A stretch of 64,000 bases of DNA, from NCBI GenBank assembly GCA_016858145.1, contig JAEHOE010000073.1:496001-560000 (forward strand), read 5' to 3'. Under the pieces are notes generated by a model. It ran no database searches and was not told where the DNA came from. It worked only from the letters and a program-made list of their open reading frames with translations. The position numbers and the translations under genes are program-made. Of the stretch, positions 24,901 to 35,400 are shown piece by piece (the stretch's first letter is position 1; every line of letters begins with the position of its first letter). Source of the DNA: Edaphochlamys debaryana. Its lineage: Eukaryota; Chlorophyta; Chlorophyceae; Chlamydomonadales.

Positions 24901-27900
24901 CTCCCCCCAGCCCCCAGCCCCCCGCGCCTCCTCCCAACATGAACCCGCGGCCCCCTCCCTCACCGCCACTGCCTCCAAGCCCAGACCCACCCAGCCCCCC
25001 GCCATCGCCTCCGCCCCCCTCCCCACGGCCCAGCCCCGGCCCCTCGCCTCCGCCTCCCTCTCCTCAACCACCGAGCCCGTCGCCTCCTTCACCTCAGCCC
25101 AGCCCTCTCCCTCCATCCCCCTCTCCTCCCCCAAGCCCCCAACCGCCCAGCCCGGCTCCGCCCTCTCCTGCCCCCAGCCCCCAACCGCTCGCTCCTCCTC
25201 CCAACATAAACCCACGGCCCCCGCCTTCGCCTCCGTCACCTCCCAGCCCTCCGCCCCCTTCCCCTCCGCCCAGCCCCGAGCCACCCAGTCCCCTCCCTCC
25301 ATCACCTGCGCCGAGCCCCCAGCCGCCAAGCCCGCTCCCTCCGTCACCCCCTCCCAGTCCAGGGCCGCCGGCCCCGCCCCCGCCAAGCCCAGCGCCCCCC
25401 AGCCCGTCCCCGCCCTCCCCGCCGCCCAGCCCCGGCCCTCCCGCTCCGCCGCCCAACCTCCTGCCACGGCCGCCTCCCTCGCCTCCGTCTCCGCCATCTC
25501 CAGCCCCGCCGTCTCCGCCCCCAAGCCCCGTTCCACCGTCGCCGGCTCCGCCCTCCAGCCCCCAGCCACCCTCACCGGCACCGCCCCAGCCCCCGCCTAG
25601 CCCTGAGCCGCCGTCTCCCTCTCCTCCCAGCCCCGAGCCACCCAGCCCGGAGCCTCCCTTGCCCCCTCCCAGCCCCCAGTCCCCGTCTCCTTCCCCACCA
25701 CCGAGCCCGGCGCCTCCCAGCCCCAGCCCTCCCTCGCCCCCGCCCAGCCCGCTGCCGCCCTCACCACCTCCGGATGTGCGGCCTCGGCCCCCTCCCTCGC
25801 CTCCCTCCCCGCCGAGCCCAGGCCCACCCTCGCCGCCGCCGAGCCCTATACCTCCTTCCCCTGCTCCTCCGCCCAGCCTCCAACCGCCAAGCCCGGTCCC
25901 GCCCTCTCCTCCCCCCAGCCCTCATCCTCCCGCTCCTCCTCCTAACCTGAACCCGCGGCCCCCGCCTTCGCCTCCGTCACCTCCCAGCCCGCGGCCTCCG
26001 TCGCCTCCGCCCAGCCCGCCACCTCCTCCATCACCACCCCCGCCGAGTCCCAGTCCCCCCAGCCCGGCCCCACCCAGCCCACCTCCTCCCGACCCGCCTC
26101 CGCCCAGTCCGGAGCCGCCCAGCCCCGCACCTCCCGGAAACCCGCCCAGGCCCGCCTCCCGCCCGCCCCGCCGGCCGCCCTCGCCGCCCTCTCCTCCGCT
26201 CCCGCCCCTCCCGCCCGTTGTCCTCCCGGCCATCGGCGTCCCTCCCGAGTACATCGCCCCCGGCGGCATGCCGGCCCAGGGCACCCTCACCGTCACACAA
26301 GACGTGGAGCTGCCAGGGACGCTCGTGGATAACTGCACGGGGGCGTGTCTGGCCGGTCTGTTTCCCAACGCTGGGAGCGTGGTGGTTACAGGGTCAACGG
26401 TCAAGGTGCCCGTGGAGGTGACGACTGCCGTACAGGCCACGGCGGTGCTGACGTCGAACCTGGGCGAGCTTGTAACCGTAGAGGTGGGTGTATCAGGGTC
26501 TGCCGGAGGGTCTGTTGTGGTGGATATTGCGAGCCGGCTTGTCAATCAAAGACCCCGGGCACTGCCGGGGCCTAAAGGTGAAGCATCTGTCGTCAGGCGC
26601 TTACTTACATCTCCCTTTCCCGCCTCCGCCGCCCCAGGTCGGCTGCACGACCGCGTTTCTGTCCGCCTTCCAGGAGGAGCTGACGTCACGAGCGAACGTG
26701 TCCGCAGATATCATATCAAACGTCAGCTGCTCCAGTACCGGATCGCTCGCAGCCGCCGTCAACGCAGCCCGCACGCTGCTTCACTTTCCCCACCGCAACA
26801 GCCACCCTCGGACTCATCGCGAAGACCTTGCGCACTCGCCGCACCACCCGCACTACAGCCACCCGCATGACCACGTGCACCCCGACCTCGTCAGCACGGA
26901 ATACGGCAGCGCACTGCACGGTCAGCATGCCCAGCAGGCACAGCACGGCGCTCAGCACGGCACACAGCACGGCGCACAGCACGATGCACAGCACGGAGGC
27001 CGTGCGCTGCTTGCTGACCCGGTCTGCGCCGGCACTGGCAGCCTCAACCTTATGGTGATGCTCAGCGTGCCGGTCGAGGACCCGGACGGTCCAGCCTTTT
27101 ATAAGGTGCGAAGCGTGCAGTTTCCTTACCCTCCTGTGCTCCCCAATGAGTGGTCCAGTGGTGCAAATAATCGCTGTCCTCTCGTGAACTTCGTGTCCTC
27201 TGCGCCCGGGCCTCCCGCCCCCCAGGCCCGGCTCCTGGCCACAATGGACGAGTGGACGCAGGAGTCGGTGGACGGCACCGGGAAGCCGGGGGGGCTGCAG
27301 CTGTGCGGTCCCACCAGCGAGGACGTCATTGTGTCGACAAACGTAAGCTCCCGGAGCAGGACCAGATCAGCACGTGGGCATGGGAGGGGAGTAGAACTGA
27401 CGGGCGAGGTTGCGTGTCGGTACGGCACCCGTTGCCCAGCTGTCCTGCCCGGGTCCCCTCCGTCCCCGCACCCCCAGGTCCGCGTGATGACGGAGGTGCC
27501 CCTCAGCAGCACGGGGGCCGACAACCTGGCCTCCGTGTGCGGGGCGCAGTCCCTGGAGCCAACCACAGCCCTGGGCGGCGACGGCTCGCAGGTGGCATGC
27601 AGGGTCACCACCGCCTCTACCGGGGACGGGGGAGCCAAGGTGAGCCGCTGGGGCCGGCGCGGTTCGGGCCGCGGCTGGGCTTGCAGGACCTTCGTTCTTG
27701 CGGACCCAGTTTGACATCTCAAGTGGGCGCTCAGTGAAGGTCATCAAATCACCTTTATTGCCCTCCGTCTGACAGCCTTCCTCGTCCCTCCCTCCCCGCA
27801 GCCCAACAGCGGCGGCTCCTCCCCGCCGCCCGCCGTGTCCTCCGCCTCCTCCACCTCCTACTTGCCGCTCATCATCGCAGCGGCCGTGGTGGGCGCGGTG

Positions 27901-30409
27901 GTGGGCGCCGTGTGCCTGGCGGTGCTGTTCTTCGTGGCAGGAAGGTCGCGGCGGAGGCGACGGAAGGAGGAGGAGCAGCCTGAGGTGAGGTGGTGTCGTG
28001 ATGCGGGGCGCTAGCGCGTGCGGTGCGTCTGAGAATACCGGATGACAGACAAGTACGGAAGCGGCTGGCCTGCATTCCTGCCCCTTGACCAGCGTACATG
28101 CTCGTTGCCGCATCCACCGCGCTTTGAATGGTCGTGCTATCCTTAAGCCCGTACCAACACGTGACTCCCCCTGCGGCCTTTTGGTCGCAACCTCCGTGTT
28201 TCTGCAGGTTGAGGAGCGCAAGTGGTCGGTGCTCGCTCCTGGCGGGCCTCCGGGCGAGCCCATTGGCAGCCGTCCCGGCACCGGGGAAGGCGGCAACCAG
28301 CTTATGCCTCGGCCCTCCGGCGGCAGCTGCCCCGGCGCCGTGGAGATTGCTGCGGCCAACCGAGCGGCCCTCCACGCCTTTGCCCGCCACAGCACGACCA
28401 CGCTAGACGAGCGGCCGCACGAGCCGGCTGGCACGCTTAACATCGTTCTGCCCTCAGACCCCCAGCGCCCGCGCGGCAACGTGCAGTGGCCCACCCTGCG
28501 TCGCGGCTCGCTCACGCCCGAAAGCGAGGCGCAGCTTAAGCGGGCAGTCGCCAGCGCGCTGCCGCCCGCTCCCGCCTCGACGCCCAGAACCGTCACCGGA
28601 GCTGAGGGGACCGGCCGTCCGGTGCTCCTGTCGCCGGTGATCGGCTCGGGCGCTGCCACCAACTCCAGAGCACCCGCCGCAGTGCCGTCGCCCGCGCGGA
28701 TAAGTGCGACGCAACCTCAGTCCGACGGTCCAGACAGCCACTCCGGCCGGACGTCTTGGGCCACCGCCCTCTCGCACCTGGTCTCCCGAGAGCGGCTCAG
28801 CTCCAGCCCCAAGCCGCGCAAGTCGAGCAATTTCGGTAACGCCGAGGCGTTCGAGCAGGGCGGCGCATCAGGCTCGGGCCCAGTCAGCCGCCGCTTCAGC
28901 CTCTTCAACCCCACCTTTGACACAGAGGCCGGTGTTGGAGAGCCGACCAGCGTCGCTGGATTGGCCAACGGCGCGGGGGCGGCTGGCGCCGTTGCGGTTG
29001 GCGGCAGCGGCGGACCCAGCTCGGGCGGCGATGAACGGGAGAGTGCAAGTCGGGCTAGCAGCACGGGCCGAGCGACTCGCAGCGCGAGAGTGCTGCCCAT
29101 CGGGTCGGGCCCCAGCCGGACCCACATGAGCCTCGACGGGTCCCCACGGGCCGCCAGCGTGCGTTCTGGCCTGTCGGGCGTCTCTCTCAAGAACGTCATT
29201 CTTGGCATAATCGGCCGCGGAGGCGCCGAATCCCACACGGAGCCTGGGACGCCGCCGGCGGTTACCAGCGGAGCCGACCGCCCCGGCGCGGTGCCGGAGG
29301 TGGCGGGTCTGCGGGAGGGGTCACATGACACGCCGCGGTCCCTGCCGTCGCCTGGGTTGCTGCTGCCCGTGCCGCCGCGGCTGGGCTCGCCCCTGCGGCA
29401 CGCGAGCCACCCGGGCCCCCACGGGGCTGCGCAGCTGCCCTCGCCGCTGGGGCCCCGGGTGCCCTCGTCGCACCCCTCTCACCTCAAGCCCCAGCCAGCC
29501 TTGTCGCTTGCGGGTACCGCTCCTGGGGCCGCCGGCCGGCCGGGCTCATCGAGGGTCAAGTTTGCGGACTCGCCGGTAACCGCCTCTCCTGTGGGGTCGT
29601 GGTCGGGTTTACCCCTTGCGGATGCGGGCACCGGCGTCAAGGTAGTGGAAGGCTCCAGGGCGGTTGGCTCGGAGCTGCCGCCACGGCCGCCGCTGCGCAA
29701 GGTCGTCACCATGTCGCCTTCCGCACAGCGGGCCTCGCTGGATACCGCACTGGGCCCAGGCCGGCCCGGCGCCGCCACCTCCGCCGGCGTGGTGTCAGGG
29801 GCCGTCGCGTCGGACGTGGAGGACTCCAACAGCGCAGCAGAGCGCCGCCGCAAGGCGGTACAGCGGCAGAAGTCTGCAACGGTGCTGTCCGGCTCGCCCA
29901 GCATCCGCCGCTGGAGGGCCACCCACTCGGGTGTGCCGGAGCCTGGCTCGGGCCTAGACCCGCCGACCTCCGACCACGATCTGCCGACGGTGCCGGGGCC
30001 CCCGGGACTGAGGGCAGCTGGCGCGAGCCCAGGCAGGGCGCGGGGTGCGGCCGGCGGCGAAGCTCGGGGAAAGGCCCCGAGCGCTTGGACTTCCTTGAAG
30101 CACATCAAAACGGCTGGGCTGCGCACAGGGCCGGACCTGGGCGACGATTTCCATATGGCACTGCCAGGCAGCTCGGGCCCTAGCATCACGGCCGCTAGCC
30201 GCACAGGCGGCGGCGGCGCATCGCCGCTTCCTGCGGGCGTGGGCTTCGGCCCTGCAGAAATGGGCCCAGTCGGGCCCAGACGGGGCCTTAGCGATGGGGC
30301 GACCCGGGGCGATGACGGGTCGCCCCGGGCGGGTCCCAGCCTCGCAGGCTCCCCGGCGCCGCGTGTGAGCAAACGGTTCGGTCGAGGAACGGCCAGTGCC
30401 CTGGACTAA
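18926..30409 (+). CDS. Giant single-pass transmembrane hydroxyproline-rich glycoprotein, copy 2 (intact)
   Basis: Thirteen exons: 18926-19172, 19388-19557, 19916-19981, 20191-20239, 20430-20535, 20734-20791, 20956-20970, 21159-26483, 26638-27105, 27226-27342, 27478-27639, 27802-27984, 28208-30409. All phases agree, giving about 3,055 aa. Order: signal peptide ending near AQAQTCNS (residues about 57-80), N-terminal domain with seven Cys and N-glycosylation sites (NIT, NLT, NFT; to about residue 250), PPSPX rod of about 1,670 residues, membrane-proximal domain ([29 protein letters not shown]), His-rich stretch, TM helix followed by GRSRRRRRK, and a 733-residue Ser/Pro-rich cytoplasmic tail. PPSP motifs are the known context for prolyl hydroxylation and O-glycosylation in algal wall and agglutinin proteins. 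A rod with one TM helix and a long tail suggests a plasma-membrane to wall or surface linker or receptor; no enzyme domain is visible. It is not a standard pherophorin (those lack a TM tail). The ATG at 18926 is the only in-frame ATG before the signal peptide. Confidence 0.82.
20956..20970 (+). other. 15-nt micro-exon (exon 7) of glycoprotein copy 2
   Basis: Five codons (DNGYK) between the acceptor TGCAG and the donor GTGAGC. Copy 1 has the same micro-exon at 6179-6193 with the same five residues. Phase 0 on both sides means it can be skipped without a frame change. Confidence 0.75.
21133..21150 (+). repeat. 18-nt poly-C run in intron 7 of glycoprotein copy 2
   Basis: Uninterrupted run of 18 C, eight bases before the acceptor GGTAG that opens the giant rod exon. 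It may act as the pyrimidine tract. Length is prone to polymorphism and sequencing error. Confidence 0.95.
21189..26212 (+). repeat. PPSPX-coding rod repeat of copy 2 (about 5 kb, fully open)
   Basis: One exon of 5,325 nt encodes some 1,670 residues dominated by SPPPSP and xPPSP units with no frame break. Parts are nearly identical to copy 1: about 23830-24110 against 9660-9910, and about 24770-25030 against 10600-10860. The more complex non-repeat ends have diverged further. The C-terminal third contains irregular insertions such as [22 protein letters not shown] and [11 protein letters not shown] spaced along the rod. Confidence 0.93.
26785..27003 (+). other. Histidine-rich stretch in the membrane-proximal domain of copy 2
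   Basis: Exon 9 encodes a run in which about a quarter of residues are His, with motifs [13 protein letters not shown] and then [18 protein letters not shown]. The second part comes from a 12- to 15-bp repeat of CAGCACGG(C/A) type. Copy 1 has a shorter version (about 12815-13010). Clustered His next to the membrane on the outer face could bind Zn, Cu or Ni or sense pH; that role is inferred. Confidence 0.7.
27802..27984 (+). other. Transmembrane-helix exon (exon 12) of glycoprotein copy 2
   Basis: Encodes [17 protein letters not shown], then a hydrophobic helix starting [18 protein letters not shown], then GRSRRRRRK and acidic residues. By the positive-inside rule the C-terminal tail is cytoplasmic. 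This exon and the two before it are almost identical in copy 1. Confidence 0.88.
28208..30409 (+). other. Cytoplasmic-tail exon (exon 13) of glycoprotein copy 2
   Basis: Single exon of 2,202 nt coding 733 residues rich in Ser, Pro, Gly and Ala, probably disordered. Islands conserved with copy 1: [32 protein letters not shown] ([15 protein letters not shown] in copy 1), [49 protein letters not shown] and RTGPDLGDD. Several contain RRxS or SP sites, the usual context for basophilic or proline-directed kinases. No known domain was recognised. Confidence 0.75.
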
Positions 30410-30544
30410 GGGTCGATGGGACAAACGTCAAGAGGGCCAAAGCGTGTCGCGCGTTGCGCACTGGGATTGTAGTGCCGCTTGGGTAGTAGTGCCGCGAAGT
30501 TGCCAACGGCAACTGTTGATTGACAACGAATGCGGCCATGATAC

Positions 30545-30549
30545 TGTAA
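30545..30549 (+). terminator. Poly(A) signal TGTAA of glycoprotein copy 2
   Basis: TGTAA, the usual polyadenylation signal of Chlamydomonas-type algae, lies 136 nt after the stop codon. It gives a short 3' UTR and is the first such signal downstream. Confidence 0.5.
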
Positions 30550-31554
30550 CGTTGGTTACGATGGACCTGCGCGCGCGTGTTGTGGGCGATCGTGCACTTG
30601 TGCGTCCACCTGATTGATCGGGCGTGCGCCTCCCTCTTTTACTGCTGGGGATTGCGATGAACGCGTGCTGGTACTGTTGGTTGAGACGCGTGACCTGGTG
30701 ACGTGGAGGGGGTGTGTTGTGCAAGGGTCCGCTGGTGAGGGGCCGGCCCGTTCGGCCCTTCGGCTTCATTGCTTTGCATGAACTGGGGACCTGGAGACGG
30801 AAACATTGAATGGGCCGTACTAGTTGAACTGGACGGCGCCGGGACCATCTCATGCGAAGGGCTCTCCCGGCAAGGCGCTACCTGGGTGCAGGCTGCTTGC
30901 TGAGGATTCTGTGAGGCATGCCGGCAAACTAAGCCAGGAACTCAACATGTATCTGCCATGCATCTGGCCATTCATCGGCATTGCATTGATTGGAAGTCCG
31001 GAGGAGGGCTGGCATCAGCTCAGCCCCTTCACTTCTCTGTGCCCCCAGGCCGCTTCCACCGTCTTCATTGTGCTGCTGGGATCCGCTTACTACCTGATAC
31101 CCGATACCGATAATTATATACGTTGTGAGACTGAATGCAGCATGTGTTGCGTCTGTGACTTGGGTGAGACCTTCGGCAGTCCTGTGTTACATTCTTCTGG
31201 CCCTGATGTCTCTGTCCGCCGGTGTATGAGGTATGATCGCACTCCACCCATCCACGAAGCCCAGGAGCCAGGACCCCAGCAACAGCTTCCTGCCGAGGCA
31301 AGGCCTGCACTCGTATCGGTCTCCTTTGCGTGTCCACCAGCTCCGTCAAGTGCACTCCACCATGCCGACCGGGACCCCAGCACCAGCTCATCTGCGATCT
31401 GCCCAGCGAGTGCCTTACTTGTTTCCACCCCTCGGTACTGCGTTCCATCTATCCCCGACAGCATGGGATACCTCCTCACCAGGCCAGCCCCGTCTCGTCA
31501 AGACTCAGACAGCCTCCGGCGCTCTAAAAAAATCTTCCAACACGCCCCAGCGGC

Positions 31555-31690
31555 TACCGACAAGGGTGGGTGCCTGAAGGCAGGAAAAGGGCTGAGCCCC
31601 GTGGTCCCCCCCAGGGGGCCAAATGTTCGAGTCTGGCTCCGCCCGAAGAGCGTAACGGCGGCGGCTCAGCCCGAAAACCATTTCCTACAC
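31555..31690. repeat. Repeat shared with 53345-53460
   Basis: GACAAGGGTGG(G/C)TGCC, GGCTGAGCCCCGTGGTC, CAGGGGGCC(A/C)AATGTTCG and AACGGCGGCGGCTCAGC occur in the same order at both places. Each copy lies roughly 0.6-0.9 kb beyond the stop codon of an OSCA-like gene (copies A and C). It is either part of the old duplication unit or a mobile-element remnant; no terminal repeats were recognised. Confidence 0.75.
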
Positions 31691-31968
31691 GGGCCCCCAG
31701 CAAGTGAGCAGCAGGACACTTGAGCGGAGCCGCCGTCGGAACCGTTGCTGCAAGGCTGGCATGACACTGCATACACGTGTTTCATGCGTTCCATCAACCC
31801 CACCCAAAACTCCACGAGTCCATGCTCACATCACGGCCTGTGTGCTAGCTATTGAGGGCCCAAGCGCACAGTCCGGCAGGCGGCATGGGCCCTGACCGGC
31901 TCTTCGGCGGCAAGCCTCTGAATGGCACGCAGAGAACTGACGCCAGCAGATGACCCACGACCCAGCAC

Positions 31969-32345
31969 CACCGCTGCAGGGTGCAGCGCCCAACACTATC
32001 TGTACAACCTTGACGCCAAGCCACATGTGTGTCCACCGCAGGCACCGAGCGCCTCAGTCATTTCAAGACCGAGTCATGCGGGGTTGTGCACTGGGTTCCG
32101 CCGTGCGCCCAGTCCGCCCACTGGAACGTCTCACCCCTGGTCCGCCCCCAACACGACGCGGCGCCTCACTCCATTGTACTAAGCGGCACCACACGCAAAC
32201 GACAAACACATGTCTTCTGACCCTCGACACCGTCACAAACCCAGCCACGCGCAAAAGATAGAAGCGTCGGAGACAGCCCACCACGAGCGCAGTGCATGTG
32301 CGCCAGACTGGGCCTAACAGCTCACACGCAGCCAAGTCCATGTGG
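31969..32345 (-). repeat. 3' flank of channel copy A, near-identical to 42528-42905
   Basis: About 375 bp match the corresponding stretch behind copy B with few differences, for example GGTGCAGCGCCCAACACT, AAGCCACATGTGTGT and CTCCATTGTACTAAGCGG. Position just after the stop codon on the minus strand suggests 3' UTR plus flank. Copy C keeps only patches of it (about 53740-54000). Confidence 0.8.
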
Positions 32346-32408
32346 AGCGTGGTTGGATGCCGGCTCCTGGGGTCCTGGCTGGTAGGCCCCCAACAGCAGC
32401 AGGGCTCC

Positions 32409-35400
32409 TCAGCAGCAGTGCCGCGGGATGCCGTACTTCTCCCACACCTTGCCCTGCTCCGGGTACCACCCGATCGCACCGGGCCTGCGGGAGGTTGCGG
32501 CACAGCGGGCGGGTGCCGGGTTAGCCGGGCACAGGGGCAAGCAGCAACAGGCTCATACGGCATGGGAGCTACTAAGCACGCAGTGTGCTAGCACCCATCA
32601 CGCCCGACCCCAGGGTACCGCCCCTCACCTGAGCGCCGGCGGTGTGTACACGAGGGGGTCCACCGCCGCCCCCACGGGCTCGCGAGCCACCAGGGACAGC
32701 GGCGGGTGGTGCAGGGGGAGCAGGTACCGGTGGCGGTTGAAGTGCCAGAAGAACTGGGGCAGGGCGAACGAGCAGCGGGTGGGGCCAACCGTGAGAGGCG
32801 CATGCGGACCCTCGACTGGGCAACCGAAAGGACATGCTACGAGCGCTGGGATGCTGGCCCCATCGGAAGGAGTCGGCCCAAATCCTTGATCGGCATCAGC
32901 CCAGGGGCCCTTCATCCGCCGCTGAGTCCCTCCCATGGAAGCCCCTGGGACTCACCGCGAGCGGTGGCGTCAGCGTAGACCACATGATGATTGCCAGCGT
33001 GAACGACCCATTGACGAACAGTACGGCACCTGTGTGCGGCGCGAGCAGGGAATTTAGTCAGCACGGGCAACCAGGTGTACGGCAGCAGTACGGTGGGTTT
33101 TGCCGTACCTGAGAAGAGCTCCATCAGCACCAGGAAACCCATCATCTGGTCAAACAGCACCGGCCACATGCGCCCGCCTGCGGAGGTGGGGTCCACAGGG
33201 AAGGGGCCATGGGAATGGGGCAAGCAAGTAAGAGAAGACACGCTGTCGGTCAAGGGCCCTGAGACGGCCCTGGTCCTTGCTACCAAGCGGCGTCGTGAGC
33301 TTGGACCTTACTCACCCGACTCGTAGCCGCGCTCGAAGACGTAGAGGATGCAGTAGCGGTATGCGAAGAAGCCCGTGAAGAAGAAAAAGCAGCAGCAGGG
33401 GAGGATGAGCGGCGCCACCACCGCGAAGGCGAAGCCGAACATGAACACCTGGCACCGGTAAAAGGTTTCGTATGTTTAGCACGGAGAATGAGGACGACGC
33501 AGTGGGGAATTGACGCCATTGGCGGACGGCTAATTGGTTTTAGCTGGTCGGGCATCTCGGGTCTCACCTGCACAATTCCGTTGTACCAGCCGGCGGCACG
33601 GGACGTGGGGATCATGTGCAAGACCGCGGCCTGAGTGAGCAGGTAAGGAGGGCGATGCGGGATGTCAGTACGGCAGCCGGATTGTCGTACAGCTGAGTGT
33701 GCCGTACCACACATGGGACTGCCTCAGCGCCACGGCTAAACGAGCCGCACCTGGTGCAGCGACCTGGGCACTAGCAGGCGCAGCAGCGATCGGAAGATGG
33801 CCCCCAGCATGCTGCCCGCATGCGGCCAGATCAGGCGCATGCAGTTAGTCATGAGCGCACGTGCGATGACGAACTGGATGAAGAAGTTGGCGGTGGTGGG
33901 CACCGCTGCATGGAGGAGCGGTAGGGAGGTGAAAGGTTGCCCATGAAGGAGCAGGATTTAGGCGCCCGGGCGGAGGGCTGTGTGCGGATGCTGCGTGGCG
34001 AGTGTGGCAAGGGGTGTGCCCAGCGGGAGTGTGCCCAGCGGGAGCGCTGGGGCCTGGAGGGGGGATGTGGCCGACCCCGGGTCCTGGAAACAGAGCTGGA
34101 GCCGGACGCTAGGGATCTCGCGGATCCCAAATCCGAAGCGAGCGTTATCTCACCTGTGCCCAGCCGTGTCAAGAGATTTGTAGGGTTGGACAGGTACGTC
34201 CCCAACTGCCCCAGGAATCCGCCGCCCATCATGGCCCCCAAGAAGGTGTTGACCAGGGAGTACCAGAACCACCAGGCTGGGAGGGAGACGGAACGCATGG
34301 GGGGAGCAGGGCAGGGGCGAGGGGCGTTGGCAGCGCGCATGAGTCATAACCTTGACCCACATGCATGGAGGAGAGGCTACAGGCGCTCAGGCCCCCTATG
34401 GGCGGTATTTCCCTGACGACCCCTTGGTATGGGCGCAGCCGTGGGTTCCGCACATGGGGCCGCACGCATGCATCCTATCTCAGCCCTCCACCTCCGCCCC
34501 CCAGCCCCCTTCCCCGTCCCCTCACTCTGCATTTCTCGCTCCATGGCGCTGAGGGAGGTGGACCTGCGGGGAACGAGGCAGGGAGCCGGGCATAAGGCAC
34601 TGGCGGCGTCCCTGGGGTGGCGAACCAGGGCGGACCCGGCCCCGCAGGACCCCGGTGGGCGGCTTGCGCCTGCCATGTGTTCACGCACATTCCTTTCTTG
34701 TGCTTCCTACGATCAACAGGACGCTCGCGCTCGACAGTTGCGCCAAACTGCAGCTAGCGGTGACTCACCTTCGGGAGATGCTGGAGCACATGTGGAACCT
34801 GTTGGTGGGTCGCAACAAGAACCAGCTCAGTTGCGAAGTCGTTGAGAAGCCAGAGCCACTTACTACCGGTCAACGCGAGCTACCCTGCGCTTTCTTGCTG
34901 CGTCAGACGGAACCACGCACAGTAAGCCTCTGGCTGACACCATGGCTGTCCGACCTCAGGCGATCCTCCGTCACCGGTCAGGCAAGCTGGAGGCCGTGCT
35001 CTGCTCACCATTGGGGCATGATGACGGCGCCCCAGACCAGTCCCAGCACCGAGGGCAGCACTCCCGTCAGCAGCGAGTTGGCCAGCTTCTCCCAGAAGGT
35101 CTGGCGGGCGAATTTATTGCGATATTTGCGAAGCCGCGGACGGACAGAGGGAAGAGGGCATCAGTGGGAACGGGGCAGCAGCCGCAACGGGAGCTGGGCA
35201 TCCCCACCGCCAAGACCCCATCCCAGCACGAGCGCAGAGCCAGCACACAACCCGTTCCCTCTCACATCCGGGTTGCAGAACCAGTCGAGGTAGATGTCAT
35301 TCGCAGCCGCAATAGGCGTCGACGACGGAGGCTGGAGTGGGGCCCCCTGCGCGGAAGCCAGCGGCGGAGAGGTCTGCTGAGGCTGCGCTTTGCCGGCGCA

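Larger units (their letters stand above)
30410..32408. other. Convergent intergenic region between glycoprotein copy 2 and channel copy A
   Basis: Contains both 3' flanks. A 299-codon open frame at 30824-31723 has no recognisable composition, repeats or splice partner and is taken as chance. Includes a dispersed repeat at 31555-31690 and, from about 31969, the 3' flank shared by channel copies A and B. Confidence 0.5.

Noticed and set aside
21181..24942. 1253-codon Arg/His/Gln-rich open frame inside the rod on the plus strand (and the first part of 6220-11184)
   Set aside because: Alternate-frame shadow of the rod: the PPSP frame is the one continuous with spliced N- and C-terminal exons. 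The right part of 6220-11184 is real rod only after the phase shift near 7450.
18926..30409. Pherophorin or sexual agglutinin identity
   Set aside because: The rod type fits, but no C-terminal pherophorin domain or agglutinin head was recognised and the TM plus long tail argue against it; left unnamed.
30824..31723. 299-codon plus-strand frame in the convergent intergenic region
   Set aside because: No motif, homologous counterpart, or codon pattern like the neighbouring genes; overlaps a repeat at its end.
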